Origin: Pseudomonas sp. 10-1B
Lineage (GTDB): Bacteria; Pseudomonadota; Gammaproteobacteria; Pseudomonadales; Pseudomonadaceae
Assembly (NCBI RefSeq): GCF_000935045.1
Contig: NZ_JYKS01000027.1
Location: forward strand, 1-64,000
Reading direction: 5' to 3'
DNA length: 64,000 bases
The position numbers and the translations under genes were made by a program. Positions 50,036 through 59,109 of this stretch are shown here, piece by piece (position 1 is the first letter of the stretch; each line of letters begins with the position of its first letter). The notes under the pieces were generated by a model. That model was not told the DNA's origin, searched no databases, and saw only the letters and a list, made by a program, of their open reading frames with translations.

Positions 50036-51807
50036 GCATCCACACCCAGGACTACGACATCATCGTCATCGGTGGCGGCACCGCCGGGCCGATGGCGGCG
50101 ATCAAGGCCAAGGAGCAGGACAAAAGCCTGCGCGTGCTGTTGCTGGACAAGGCCAACGTCAAGCGCAGCGGTGCCATCAGCATGGGCATGGATGGCCTGA
50201 ACAACGCCATCATCCCCGGCCACGCCACGCCCGAGCAGTACACCAAGGAAATCACCGTGGCCAATGACGGCATCGTCAACCAGGCCACCGTGCATGCCTA
50301 CGCTACCCACAGTTTCGAGACCATCGAGCAACTCGACCGCTGGGGCGTGAAGTTCGAGAAGGACGAGACGGGCGACTACGCGGTGAAGAAGGTTCACCAC
50401 ATGGGCGCCTACGTGCTGCCCATGCCCGAAGGCCACGACATCAAGAAAGTCCTGTATCGCCAGCTCAAGCGTGCCCGGGTCGAGATCAGCAACCGCATGG
50501 TCTGCACCCGTGTGCTGCTCGATGGCGAAGGCGCCGCTGCCGGTGTACTGGGCTTCGATTGCCGCAGCGGCGAGTTTCGCGTGGTACGGGCCAAGGCGGT
50601 GATCCTCGCCTGCGGTGCTGCCGGGCGCCTTGGCCTGCCGTCGTCGGGCTATTTGATGGGCACCTACGAGAACCCGACCAACGCCGGTGATGGCTACGCC
50701 ATGGCCTACCATGCAGGCGCCGAACTGGCCAACCTCGAGTGCTTCCAGATCAACCCGCTGATCAAGGACTACAACGGCCCGGCCTGCGCCTACGTCACCG
50801 GCCCACTGGGCGGCTACACCGCCAACAGCAAGGGTGAGCGCTTCATCGAGTGCGACTACTGGAGCGGGCAGATGATGTGGGAGTTCCACCAGGAACTCGA
50901 AGGCGGCAATGGCCCGGTGTTTCTCAAGCTCGATCACCTGGCCGAGGAGACCATCCAGAATATCGAAGAGATCCTGCACAGCAACGAACGCCCCAGCCGC
51001 GGCCAGTTCCACGCCGGGCGTGGCACCGATTATCGCCAGCACATGGTCGAGATGCACATCTCCGAAATCGGCTTCTGTTCCGGGCATTCGGCGTCGGGCG
51101 TGTGGGTCAATGAAAAGGCCGAGACCAGCGTCAAGGGTTTGTATGCCGCCGGTGACATGGCCGCGGTGCCGCACAACTACATGCTCGGCGCCTTCACCTA
51201 CGGCTGGTTTGCCGGGGTGAACGCTGCTCGGTACGTGGCCGGGCGCGAACTCGCCGAGGTCGATGCCGCGCAGGTAGAGCGCGAGCGCGCGCGGGTGTTT
51301 GCGCCGCTGCAGCGTGAGCATGGCCTGCCGCCAGCCCAGGTCGAGTACAAGCTCAGGCGCATGGTCAACGATTACCTGCAGCCGCCGAAGGTGACCAAGA
51401 AGATGGAAATCGGCCTGGCGCGCTTTGCCGAGATCGAGCGTGACCTGGAGCAGATGAAAGCCAGCAACCCGCATGAACTGATGCGTGCGATGGAAGTGTC
51501 GGTGATCCGCGATTGCGCCGAGATGGCCGCACGGGCCTCGCTGTTCCGCGAGGAAAGTCGTTGGGGGCTGTACCACCACCGGGTGGACTTCCCTGAGCGC
51601 AACGATGGCGAGTGGTTTTGCCACTGCCACCTGAAAAAGGGCGAGCACGGCGAGATGACCAGTTTCAAGAAGGCCGTAGAGCCTTACCTGATCCCGCTGG
51701 ATGCCGAAGAGCAGGCCGCTTACGACCGCTTGAGAGTGAAAGCCGATGTGGGAGCGGGCATGCCCGCGAACACCGGCAAAGCCGGTGCCAGTCACTGCAT
51801 TGCCTGA
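50032..51807 (+). CDS. FAD-dependent oxidoreductase, AprA/fumarate-reductase flavoprotein family
   Basis: 591 aa. FAD Rossmann motif IIVIGGGTAGPMAA (11-24) and the second FAD stretch SVKGLYAAGDMAAVPHNYMLGAFTYGWFAG. Overall layout is like adenylylsulfate reductase alpha / fumarate reductase flavoproteins. With the following small ferredoxin it forms an AprBA-like pair, but whether it acts on a sulfur compound is not shown. The last 19 residues (VGAGMPANTGKAGASHCIA) are translated REP sequence, so the original C-terminus near LRVK has been extended by REP insertion. Overlaps the regulator gene. Confidence 0.85.
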   Translation: MSIHTQDYDIIVIGGGTAGPMAAIKAKEQDKSLRVLLLDKANVKRSGAISMGMDGLNNAIIPGHATPEQYTKEITVANDGIVNQATVHAYATHSFETIEQLDRWGVKFEKDETGDYAVKKVHHMGAYVLPMPEGHDIKKVLYRQLKRARVEISNRMVCTRVLLDGEGAAAGVLGFDCRSGEFRVVRAKAVILACGAAGRLGLPSSGYLMGTYENPTNAGDGYAMAYHAGAELANLECFQINPLIKDYNGPACAYVTGPLGGYTANSKGERFIECDYWSGQMMWEFHQELEGGNGPVFLKLDHLAEETIQNIEEILHSNERPSRGQFHAGRGTDYRQHMVEMHISEIGFCSGHSASGVWVNEKAETSVKGLYAAGDMAAVPHNYMLGAFTYGWFAGVNAARYVAGRELAEVDAAQVERERARVFAPLQREHGLPPAQVEYKLRRMVNDYLQPPKVTKKMEIGLARFAEIERDLEQMKASNPHELMRAMEVSVIRDCAEMAARASLFREESRWGLYHHRVDFPERNDGEWFCHCHLKKGEHGEMTSFKKAVEPYLIPLDAEEQAAYDRLRVKADVGAGMPANTGKAGASHCIA

Positions 51808-51832
51808 TTCGCGGGCATGCCCGCTCCCACGA
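51747..51832. repeat. REP doublet overlapping the flavoprotein 3' end
   Basis: 'tgtgggagcgggcatgcccgcgaacaccggcaaagccggtgcc' (51747-51789) and 'ttcgcgggcatgcccgctcccac' (51809-51831) form the same doublet type as the 118-bp array units. The flavoprotein stop (51805-51807) lies inside it. Confidence 0.93.
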
Positions 51833-51889
51833 TGAAAGTGCAAACCACACGATAAAGGGTGCCCATGAAGGCCCCAAGGACTCCGTGAA

Positions 51890-52135
51890 ATGGCCTACCA
51901 GCCGCAAGAAATCTTCTTCCGCAGCAGCGCCCCGGTCACCATCGACGAAGACAAGTGCATCGCCGAAAAAGGCTGCACCGTGTGCGTCGAGGTCTGCCCC
52001 ATGGACCTGCTGGCGATCAATCCGGCCACGCAGAAGGCCTATATGGCCTTCGATGAATGCTGGTACTGCATGCCCTGCGAGAAGGACTGCCCCACCGGTG
52101 CGGTGAAAGTCGACATTCCGTACCTGCTGCGCTGA
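51890..52135 (+). CDS. 2x[4Fe-4S] ferredoxin (AprB-like)
   Basis: 81 aa. Two cluster motifs: Cys23, Cys29, Cys32, Cys36-Pro and Cys57, Cys60, Cys63, Cys67-Pro. The six-residue gap between the first two cysteines (CIAEKGC) and the CWYCMPCEKDCP motif are like adenylylsulfate reductase beta subunits. Presumed electron partner of the preceding flavoprotein; cytoplasmic. Confidence 0.9.
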   Translation: MAYQPQEIFFRSSAPVTIDEDKCIAEKGCTVCVEVCPMDLLAINPATQKAYMAFDECWYCMPCEKDCPTGAVKVDIPYLLR

Positions 52136-52255
52136 AGCACCCCAGCCATCCGGCGAACCACCGGACGCCCTCTTGCAATGCCCCTCGTTTCCCACCACCC
52201 AAGCCCGGTGGCGGAGACGACTCCATAAATCAAAACGATTCGAGGGGAAATACCC

Positions 52256-53662
52256 ATGCGCCTTGTTGCAACCGTGGCCGGCCTAGCGCTGGCGCTCACT
52301 GGCCTGAATGCCAGCGCCGAAACCATCCGCATCGCCATCGGCACCCAGGACACCACCATCAACTGCGCCACCGGTGGCCTGCTGATACGTGAACTGGGCC
52401 TGCTGGACAAGTACCTGCCGCATGACGGCAAATACAAAGATGCCAAGTACCAGGTCGAGTGGAAAAACTTCACCAGCGGCGCGCCGCTGACCAACGAAAT
52501 GGTCGCCGGCAAACTCGACTTCGGCGCCATGGCCGACTTCCCTGGGTCGTTCAACGGCGTCGCGCACCTGGATGCCGGCAAGCGCAGCCTGTTCATCAGC
52601 GTGCTGTCGGGCAGTGTGCATGGCAGCGGCAACGGCATCGTCGTACCGGCGGCGTCCAGCGTGCAGTCGCTTGGCGAGCTCAAGGGCAAGACCATTTCCG
52701 TGCCGTTCGCCTCCACCGCCCACGGCATGTTGCTGCGCGCCGTCGCAGCCCAGGGCTGGGACCCGCAGAAGGATGTGCGGATCATCGCCCAGGCACCGGA
52801 GATCGCCGGCTCCGCCCTGCGCAGCAACCGCATCGAAGCGCATGCCGACTTCGTGCCGTTTGCCGAGCTGTTCCCCAACCGCGGCTTCGCCCGCAAGATT
52901 TACGACGGCGCCCAGGCCAACGCGCCGACCTTCCATGGCGCCCTGGTCGATGCCGACTATGCGAAGAAGTACCCGGAAGTGGTCACCGCCTACCTGCGTG
53001 CCAGCCTGGAAGCCGACCGCCTGATCGCCGCCGAGCCGGAGAAGTACAGCGAGTTGATCGAAAAGGTCACCGGCATTGAAGCGGAGGTCAATTACCTGTT
53101 CCACGGCCCGCTCGGCCTGCAGACCCGCGACCTGACCTGGAAGCCTGAATACCGCCAGGCAGTCGCTACGTCCATCGATACGCTCAAGCTGCTGAAAAAG
53201 ACCGACCGTGGCCTCGACACCGACAAGTTCATCGACGACCAGTACATCCGTGCGGCCTTCAAGCAGGCTGGCCTGGACTACGACAAGGCGCTGAAAGACT
53301 ACGAGCCGCTGCCACTCAAGGCCAATGACGCGCTGACCGGCAAACCGATCACTGACTTCAGCCGCCTGGCGCAGATCTGGGTGCGCGGTGAAGACAAAGT
53401 CCGCCACTACGCTTCGCCGGAGGCCGCCCTCGGCGCCTTGGCCCAGTTGGAGCAGGAGGGCAAGGACATCCGCGCGATCTACGCCCAGGCCGCCGACAGC
53501 GGCATCAAGTTGCTGGCCAACCAGGCCTGGTTCGTGCGCAACACCAAGGGCGAACTGACAGCGTTCCTGCTCAAGGACCAGGCCGAGAAATATGCCCAGG
53601 CCCATGGCGGTGAAGCGCTGGACTTCGTCAGCGCCAACCAGAAGCTGGTCGCCCAGCGCTGA
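52256..53662 (+). CDS. ABC transporter substrate-binding protein (NMT1/SsuA-like)
   Basis: 468 aa. Signal peptide with cleavage after NASA (~21). Periplasmic binding protein fold of the nitrate/sulfonate/taurine class (TIRIAIGTQDTTINCATGGLLIRELGLL; GKTISVPFASTAHGMLLRA). About 100 residues longer than SsuA at the C-terminus (from ~370: GEDKVRHYASPEAALGALAQL). Substrate unknown; the family takes up organosulfur or nitrogen oxyanion compounds. Confidence 0.88.
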   Translation: MRLVATVAGLALALTGLNASAETIRIAIGTQDTTINCATGGLLIRELGLLDKYLPHDGKYKDAKYQVEWKNFTSGAPLTNEMVAGKLDFGAMADFPGSFNGVAHLDAGKRSLFISVLSGSVHGSGNGIVVPAASSVQSLGELKGKTISVPFASTAHGMLLRAVAAQGWDPQKDVRIIAQAPEIAGSALRSNRIEAHADFVPFAELFPNRGFARKIYDGAQANAPTFHGALVDADYAKKYPEVVTAYLRASLEADRLIAAEPEKYSELIEKVTGIEAEVNYLFHGPLGLQTRDLTWKPEYRQAVATSIDTLKLLKKTDRGLDTDKFIDDQYIRAAFKQAGLDYDKALKDYEPLPLKANDALTGKPITDFSRLAQIWVRGEDKVRHYASPEAALGALAQLEQEGKDIRAIYAQAADSGIKLLANQAWFVRNTKGELTAFLLKDQAEKYAQAHGGEALDFVSANQKLVAQR

Positions 53663-53677
53663 CCGGGAGGTACCGAC

Positions 53678-54460
53678 ATGACCTGCAACCTCACGCGTTG
53701 GCCGGTGCGCCTGGCTTCGCTGCTGGGCTGCCTGCTGTTCTGGCAGTTGGCGGCAAGCGTCAAGCTGGACCTCGGTCTGCTGACGTTCACCTATGTCCCC
53801 ACGCCGAAGGCGGTGCTGGAAGCCGCATGGCAGTTGCTGACCTCCAGCACCCTGCTGGCGCACCTGGGCAGCAGCCTGTCGCGGGTGTTTGCCGGTTATG
53901 CCGCCGCGGCGTTGCTGGGCGTGGCCTTGGGGGTGCTGATCGGCCGCTGGAAATGGGCCGAAGACACCCTGCTGCCGCCGCTCGAAGTGCTGCGGCCGAT
54001 CCCGGCGGTGGCGTGGATCCCGCTGGCGATCCTGATGTTCCCATCGTCGGAGCTGTCGATGGTGTTCATCACCTTCACCGGCGCGTTGTTCCCCATCCTG
54101 CTCAACACCGTGCACGGCGTCGAGGCCGTCGACCCTCGGCTGGTGGCGTCGGCGCGCAGCCTCGGTGCCGGGCGCTGGGCGATCCTGGGCGAAGTGGTGC
54201 TGCCTGGCGCACTGCCAAGCATCATTACCGGCCTGGCCATCGGCATGGGTACCTCATGGTTCTGCCTGGTCACCGCCGAGATGATTTCCGGGCAGTTCGG
54301 TATCGGCTACTACACCTGGGAGTCGTACACCTTGCAAAACTACCCGGACATCATCGTCGGCATGCTGCTGATCGGCGTGCTGGGCATGGGCAGCAGCGCC
54401 CTGGTCAAGCGACTCGGGGAGCTGGCCACGCCCTGGTACCGCACGCGGAGGGCCAGCTGA
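53678..54460 (+). CDS. ABC transporter permease (SsuC/TauC family)
   Basis: 260 aa, about six helices. The EAA loop SARSLGAGRWAILGEVVLPGALP is typical for binding-protein-dependent permeases of the nitrate/sulfonate/taurine class. GGGAGG 8 nt before ATG 53678. Stop and the next start share one base. Confidence 0.92.
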   Translation: MTCNLTRWPVRLASLLGCLLFWQLAASVKLDLGLLTFTYVPTPKAVLEAAWQLLTSSTLLAHLGSSLSRVFAGYAAAALLGVALGVLIGRWKWAEDTLLPPLEVLRPIPAVAWIPLAILMFPSSELSMVFITFTGALFPILLNTVHGVEAVDPRLVASARSLGAGRWAILGEVVLPGALPSIITGLAIGMGTSWFCLVTAEMISGQFGIGYYTWESYTLQNYPDIIVGMLLIGVLGMGSSALVKRLGELATPWYRTRRAS

Positions 54461-55311
54461 TGAACAGCTATCAACAGCTGCCAGGGCGTATCGAAGGCCG
54501 TAACCTGTCGATACGCCTGGGGCACGGCAGCGAAGCGTTCGAGGCGGTACAGCGAGTGGACTTCGCCGTAGAGCCCGGCGAGTTCGTCTGCATCCTCGGC
54601 CCCTCCGGTTGTGGCAAGTCGACGTTGCTCGGCGCCCTGGCCGGGCATCTGCTGCCCAGCAGCGGCCAGTTGAGCATGGACGGCCAGGCTGTTGCCGGGC
54701 CGTCACCGCAGCGTGGCATGGTGTTCCAGCACCACACCTTGCTGCCCTGGCATAGCGTGCTCGACAACGTGGCTTTCGGCCTGAAGATGCAAGGCCTGGG
54801 CCGCGTCGAACGTCGCCAGCAGGCTCACGATATCCTGCAACTGGTGGGGCTGGCCGACTTTGCCGGACGCTGGCCCAGCCAGCTGTCTGGCGGCATGCAG
54901 CAACGGGCCGAGATCGCCCGGGTGCTGATCAACCGGCCGCGGCTATTGCTGATGGACGAACCCTTCGGTGCCCTCGATGCGCAAACCCGTTCACGCATGC
55001 AGGAGCTGTTGCTGGACATCTGGGCAGGCATCCGTACCACCGTGGTGTTCGTCACCCACGATATCGACGAGGCGCTGTTCCTGGCCGACCGTATCCTGGT
55101 GATGAGCCCGCGCCCCGGCCGCTTTATCGAGGACCTGCGCCTGGACTTTCCGCGCCCACGCCGCACCAGCCTGCTGACCAGCCCTGAATTCACTCACTTG
55201 AAGCGCCATTGCCTGGCCTTGCTACGCCATGAAGAAGGCCGCGAACTTCCGCGCCTGACGCCACTTGGCCTGCCAGCCAGCGACCACCCGCCGCTACGGA
55301 TTGCCCTATGA
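54460..55311 (+). CDS. ABC transporter ATP-binding protein (SsuB/TauB family)
   Basis: 283 aa from ATG 54460. Walker A GPSGCGKST, Q-loop VFQHHTLLPW, signature LSGGMQQRAEIARVL, Walker B LLLMDEPFGALD, switch His in FVTHDIDEALFLADRI. Energises uptake with the preceding permease and binding protein. Overlaps the HEAT-protein gene by 4 bp. Confidence 0.93.
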   Translation: MNSYQQLPGRIEGRNLSIRLGHGSEAFEAVQRVDFAVEPGEFVCILGPSGCGKSTLLGALAGHLLPSSGQLSMDGQAVAGPSPQRGMVFQHHTLLPWHSVLDNVAFGLKMQGLGRVERRQQAHDILQLVGLADFAGRWPSQLSGGMQQRAEIARVLINRPRLLLMDEPFGALDAQTRSRMQELLLDIWAGIRTTVVFVTHDIDEALFLADRILVMSPRPGRFIEDLRLDFPRPRRTSLLTSPEFTHLKRHCLALLRHEEGRELPRLTPLGLPASDHPPLRIAL

Positions 55312-56273
55312 CTGAACGACACATCGACAACCCCGACATTCTCGAACTGCTGCTACGTCTCGACGCGGCCGACGCAGGCGTGCGGCGCATCGCCTTGATC
55401 GAACTGGCCGACCTGGAAGATCCGCAAGCCTTGCCATGGCTGACCGATGCCCTGCTGGTCGATGGTGCCGATGAGGTGCGCGCCGAGGCCGCACGCTTGC
55501 TGGAAGCCTGGGAAGAGCCGGAAGTGGTACAGGCGCTGTGTGCCGCGTTGGCCGACAGCGCCGAAACGGTGCGTCTTGCCGCCGCGCAGAGCCTCAGCGA
55601 GCTGAAGAGCCAAGAGACCGGGCAGTTGATCCTGCCATGGGTCGGCCATGCCGATGCCTTCGTCCGTGCCAGTGCGTTGCGTGCCCTGCGCGAGCTGCGC
55701 CTTGAGGATGCCGCCAGGCCGGCGCTGTTGGCACTGCAGGACCAGGACTCCGCTGTACGGCGCGAAGCCGTGGGTATCCTGGGCTGGCTCAAGCATGAGC
55801 CGGCGCTGCCCGCGCTGGCGAAACTGGCCGAGCATGAGCCCGACACTGAGGTACGTCGCGCGGCAATTGGCGCCCTGGGCCTTGCTCGCCACAGCAGCGT
55901 GTTGCCGGCTTTGATTGGTGCATTGCATGACCCTGCCTGGCAGGTGCGCGAAGAGGCCGCGACGACCCTGGGCAAGGTTGGTCATGCCCAGGCCGGTCAG
56001 GCATTGGTCGACGCGTTGGACGATGACTTCTGGCAGGTTCGCTTGCGCGCCGCCCGCTCGTTGGGCCGCCTGCGCCATGCCGAGGCACTGGGGGCGCTGG
56101 CTGGGTTGCTCGGCCACGGCATCGCCAACCTGCGCAAGGAAGCCGCGCTGGCGCTTGGCGAACTGGGCCAGCCCCGCGCCTTGCCGCTGCTGCAGGCGGC
56201 CGAGGCCGACGGTGACCCGGAAGTGCGCAAGGCAGTGCGCATTGCCTTGGCGCAGTTGCGCGGGGCCGTGTGA
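55308..56273 (+). CDS. HEAT-repeat protein
   Basis: 321 aa made of about nine HEAT/PBS-lyase-like repeats (for example DPAWQVREEAATTLGKVGHAQAGQALVDAL, with VR-x-x-AA-x-x-LG core). No catalytic residues of bilin lyases are obvious. Solenoid scaffold, perhaps assembling or inserting a cofactor for the flavoprotein/ferredoxin pair; that is inference from operon position. Overlaps its neighbours. Confidence 0.87.
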   Translation: MTERHIDNPDILELLLRLDAADAGVRRIALIELADLEDPQALPWLTDALLVDGADEVRAEAARLLEAWEEPEVVQALCAALADSAETVRLAAAQSLSELKSQETGQLILPWVGHADAFVRASALRALRELRLEDAARPALLALQDQDSAVRREAVGILGWLKHEPALPALAKLAEHEPDTEVRRAAIGALGLARHSSVLPALIGALHDPAWQVREEAATTLGKVGHAQAGQALVDALDDDFWQVRLRAARSLGRLRHAEALGALAGLLGHGIANLRKEAALALGELGQPRALPLLQAAEADGDPEVRKAVRIALAQLRGAV

Positions 56274-56548
56274 TGAACAACCCGGGCGCGATACATAACC
56301 AGCGCGAGGCGAGGCAGTTGACTGTGCAATGGCAGGAGGCCGAGCAGGTCGTCAGCCACGCTCGCCTGCGTGGCGCATGCCCCTGCTCGCAATGCCGGGC
56401 GGCGCGGTTGCAGGGGCGGGTTTCGCTGGTAAGGGATGATGTGCGTGTAGAGCGTGTGGTGGCGCAGGGGTATGGGGTGCAGTTGATATTCAGCGATGGC
56501 CACGAGCGTGGTATCTACCCTTGGGCCTATCTGCGCCAGCTTGGTTGA
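56273..56548 (+). CDS. DUF971 domain protein
   Basis: 91 aa from ATG 56273 (shares one base with the HEAT stop; a GTG at 56270 is possible). Contains LRGACPCSQCRAARL and IYPWAYLRQL, the DUF971/GBBH-like N-terminal zinc-binding fold; also found as a stand-alone protein linked to iron-sulfur metabolism. Last gene of the GntR operon. Confidence 0.85.
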   Translation: MNNPGAIHNQREARQLTVQWQEAEQVVSHARLRGACPCSQCRAARLQGRVSLVRDDVRVERVVAQGYGVQLIFSDGHERGIYPWAYLRQLG

Positions 56549-56552
56549 CAGG

Positions 56553-56660
56553 CCCGGCCCATCGCCGGCAAGCCAGCTCCCACAGGTACTGCACAGGCCT
56601 TGAGCGCGATGCGGTCGAGGTGGGAGCCGGCTTGCCGGCGATGAGGCCAGTGCAGGCGGG
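56553..56660. repeat. REP doublet
   Basis: 'cccatcgccggcaagccagctcccacagg' (56559-56586) faces 'gtgggagccggcttgccggcgatgaggccagtgcaggc' (56620-56656) between the convergent DUF971 and atsC genes. Confidence 0.88.
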
Positions 56661-56662
56661 CG

Positions 56663-57523
56663 TTACAAAGCGATCAGTTCGGGCCTCAAACCCTCTACCC
56701 GTCGTACCGGCGGTGGCAAGCCGCCGTCACCGGTAATCTGGTGCAGCACCTTCTCGCGCAGGCCATGCAGCGCCACACCGCTGCGCAAACGTGGGTGCGG
56801 CAGGTCGATTTCCACCACCGACTTGATCCGCCCGGGGCGCGGCTCCAGCACCACTACCCGATCAGCCAGGTAGGTGGCCTCTTCGGCGTCATGGGTTACC
56901 AGCAGGGTGGTGATACCGGCCCGCTCGCGAATGGCCAGCAGCTCGTCCTGCAGTTGCTGGCGGGTCAGCGCATCCAGCGCGCCGAACGGCTCGTCGAGTA
57001 GCAGGATGCGCGGGCTGGCCACCAGGCCGCGGGCGATCGCCACGCGTTGGGCCATGCCGCCGGACAGCTGGTGCGGGTAGGCCGACTCGAAGCCAGCCAG
57101 GCCCACCAGTTGCACGAATTCATGCACTCGCCGGGCACGCTCGCCCTGGGTGAGCGGTTCGTTGACCAAGCCCAGCGCGATGTTCTGCTCGACGCTCAGC
57201 CAGGGGAACAGCCGGTGTTCCTGGAACACGATGCCGCGCTCGCCACCGATGCCGCTGACGGCCTGGCCATCGACACGGATGCTGCCGCTGTAGTCGGTAT
57301 CCAGGCCCACCAGCAAGCGCAGCAATGTGGATTTGCCGCAACCGGAGGCACCGACAATGGCAATGAACTCGCCTTCGTTGATCGCCAGGTTGAAGTTGCG
57401 GATGGCCTCGAACGGTTGGCCGTCCACGCTGAAGACCTTGCCGACCCCCTCGAAGCTGACCAAGGGCGGGGTGGTGTCGGGCTGGTTGGCCGCGTGCAGG
57501 TGCGAAGTGTTGAAGGCGTTCAT
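56663..57523 (-). CDS. atsC: Sulfate-ester ABC transporter ATP-binding protein
   Basis: 286 aa from ATG 57523, overlapping atsB by ATGA. Walker A GASGCGKST, Q-loop VFQEHRLFPW, signature LSGGMAQRVAIARGL, Walker B ILLLDEPFGALD, LVTHDAEEATYLADRV. Family is that of SsuB/TauB. Gene name by context: divergent from atsR-atsK, as described for P. putida S-313. Confidence 0.85.
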   Translation of the reverse strand: MNAFNTSHLHAANQPDTTPPLVSFEGVGKVFSVDGQPFEAIRNFNLAINEGEFIAIVGASGCGKSTLLRLLVGLDTDYSGSIRVDGQAVSGIGGERGIVFQEHRLFPWLSVEQNIALGLVNEPLTQGERARRVHEFVQLVGLAGFESAYPHQLSGGMAQRVAIARGLVASPRILLLDEPFGALDALTRQQLQDELLAIRERAGITTLLVTHDAEEATYLADRVVVLEPRPGRIKSVVEIDLPHPRLRSGVALHGLREKVLHQITGDGGLPPPVRRVEGLRPELIAL

Positions 57524-59109
57524 GCGGTTCTCCAGCGCGTGGCGCGCGATTCGAGGCGTTGTCCAAGGCTGCCGAGCAGGGCGCCGACCAGGCCGATCAG
57601 GACCATGGCGGCCATCACCTGGTCCATGCGGAACAGTTGCTGGGCACCGATCATCAGGCTGGCGATGCCGCCGTCCGAGGGCATGAAGTACTCGGCGCCG
57701 ATGGTGCCCAGCCAGGCATAGATCAGCGACAGGCGCAGGCCGGCGAAAATGGCCGGGGCCGCGCCGGGCAGCACCAGCAGGCGCAGGCGTTGCCACAGGT
57801 TCAGGCGCAAGCTACGGGCCGCTTCGCCCAGCTGCGGCGAGAGGCTGGCAATACCGCGTTGGGTGGCGATCAGCAGCGGGAAGAATGCGGCCAGGCTGAC
57901 GAACACGTGCTTGGCCCCTTCACCCAGGCCGAACCAGGCGGTGAGCAGTGGCACCCAGGCGAACAGCGCCACCTGACGCAAGGCCGACAGACTTGGCCCG
58001 AAGATACGTTCGGCAGGGCTGGACAGCCCCAGCAACAAACCGGCCAGCAGGCCTGCGCCGCCGCCCAGCAGCAGGCCGGTCAGGGTGCGCTGCAGGCTCA
58101 GCAGCAAGGCCTGCGGCAACGAACCATCGGCCAGGCCGACCAGCAGGGTGCGCAGTACCTCCAGTGGCGAGGTCAGGATGTTCGGGTCGACCCAGGCAAA
58201 GCTGCTGCTGGCCTGCCACAACGCCAGCAGCGCCAGTGGCAGCAGCAGGCTTTGCCAGCCACTTGGCAGCGGTCCGCGCTGCTGCTCGCCGGTAGCCGGT
58301 TGTGGCCAGTACAGCAGGCGTTTCTCCACGGCAGAGAAGCCGCGTTCCAGCACGGCGCCAACCAGGCCGATCATCAGGATGCACAGCAGCACCAGGTCGA
58401 GCATGAACAACTGCCGCCCCCATACCATCAGGTAGCCGATGCCTTCGCTGGAAGCCAGCAACTCGACCGCCAGCAGCGAAGTCCAGCCGGTGGCCAGGGC
58501 CAGGCGCACGCCGGTGAGGAAGGCAGGTAGGGCCGCTGGCAGCAACAGGCGCAGGAATAGCAGGTGGCGAGACAGACGCAACGCCGCAGCCGCCTCACGC
58601 AGCTTGGGTTGGGCATCGCGCACGCCTACCAGCGTGTGCAAGGTAACCGGGACCACCACGGCTTTTACCAGCACCACCAGCTTGAGCAGCTCGCCGATGC
58701 CGAAGAACAGCATGAACAACGGGATCCAGGCCAGGGTAGGGATCTGTGCCAGCGCCACGAAGGTTGGCAGCACCAGCGTCTGCGCCCGCCGCGAAGCACC
58801 CAGCCACACGCCCAGCAGCAAGCCACTGCCGATGCCGAGCGCCAACCCCCAGCACAGTCGCTGCAGGCTTATCCACAAGTGCCCCCACAGCTCGCCGGAG
58901 CCAAACTCCAGCGCGCTCTGCCACACCAGTGCCGGTGCCGGCAGGATCTGCTCGCTCATCCACTGCTGCCGGCTGGCCACCACCCACAGCACCGCAACCA
59001 GCACAGGCAACAAGTACGGCAGGATGCTGTGGGAGCGGCCTTGTGTCGCGAAAGGGCCGCGCAGCGGCCCCCGAAGCCAACCCCGACCTCTGCTCAGAAC
59101 TCCATTCAT
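57520..59109 (-). CDS. atsB: Sulfate-ester ABC transporter permease, tandem fused
   Basis: 529 aa, twice the size of SsuC. Two permease halves in one chain, each with an EAA loop: REAAAALRLSRHLLFLRLLLPAALP (~residue 170) and EAARSLRLNLWQRLRLLVLPGAAP (~450). The fused protein alone could make the membrane pore. The first ~27 residues (LRGPLRGPFATQGRSHS) are translated from a REP-like element at 59025-59090, so the true start may be a GTG further in, or REP sequence has become the N-terminus. Confidence 0.85.
   Translation of the reverse strand: MNGVLSRGRGWLRGPLRGPFATQGRSHSILPYLLPVLVAVLWVVASRQQWMSEQILPAPALVWQSALEFGSGELWGHLWISLQRLCWGLALGIGSGLLLGVWLGASRRAQTLVLPTFVALAQIPTLAWIPLFMLFFGIGELLKLVVLVKAVVVPVTLHTLVGVRDAQPKLREAAAALRLSRHLLFLRLLLPAALPAFLTGVRLALATGWTSLLAVELLASSEGIGYLMVWGRQLFMLDLVLLCILMIGLVGAVLERGFSAVEKRLLYWPQPATGEQQRGPLPSGWQSLLLPLALLALWQASSSFAWVDPNILTSPLEVLRTLLVGLADGSLPQALLLSLQRTLTGLLLGGGAGLLAGLLLGLSSPAERIFGPSLSALRQVALFAWVPLLTAWFGLGEGAKHVFVSLAAFFPLLIATQRGIASLSPQLGEAARSLRLNLWQRLRLLVLPGAAPAIFAGLRLSLIYAWLGTIGAEYFMPSDGGIASLMIGAQQLFRMDQVMAAMVLIGLVGALLGSLGQRLESRATRWRTA
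59025..59090. repeat. REP-like element in the atsB 5' end
   Basis: 'gctgtgggagcggccttgtgtcgcgaaagggccgcgcagcggccccc': REP half with a distinctive 'cttgtgtcgcgaaagggccgc' form followed by a GC hairpin, in frame with the annotated start of atsB. Confidence 0.75.

Noticed and set aside
52283..54115. 610-aa minus-strand open frame
   Set aside because: Antisense to the binding protein and permease genes, which have a signal peptide, ribosome sites and operon spacing; the antisense translation is low-complexity Gln/Arg/Gly.
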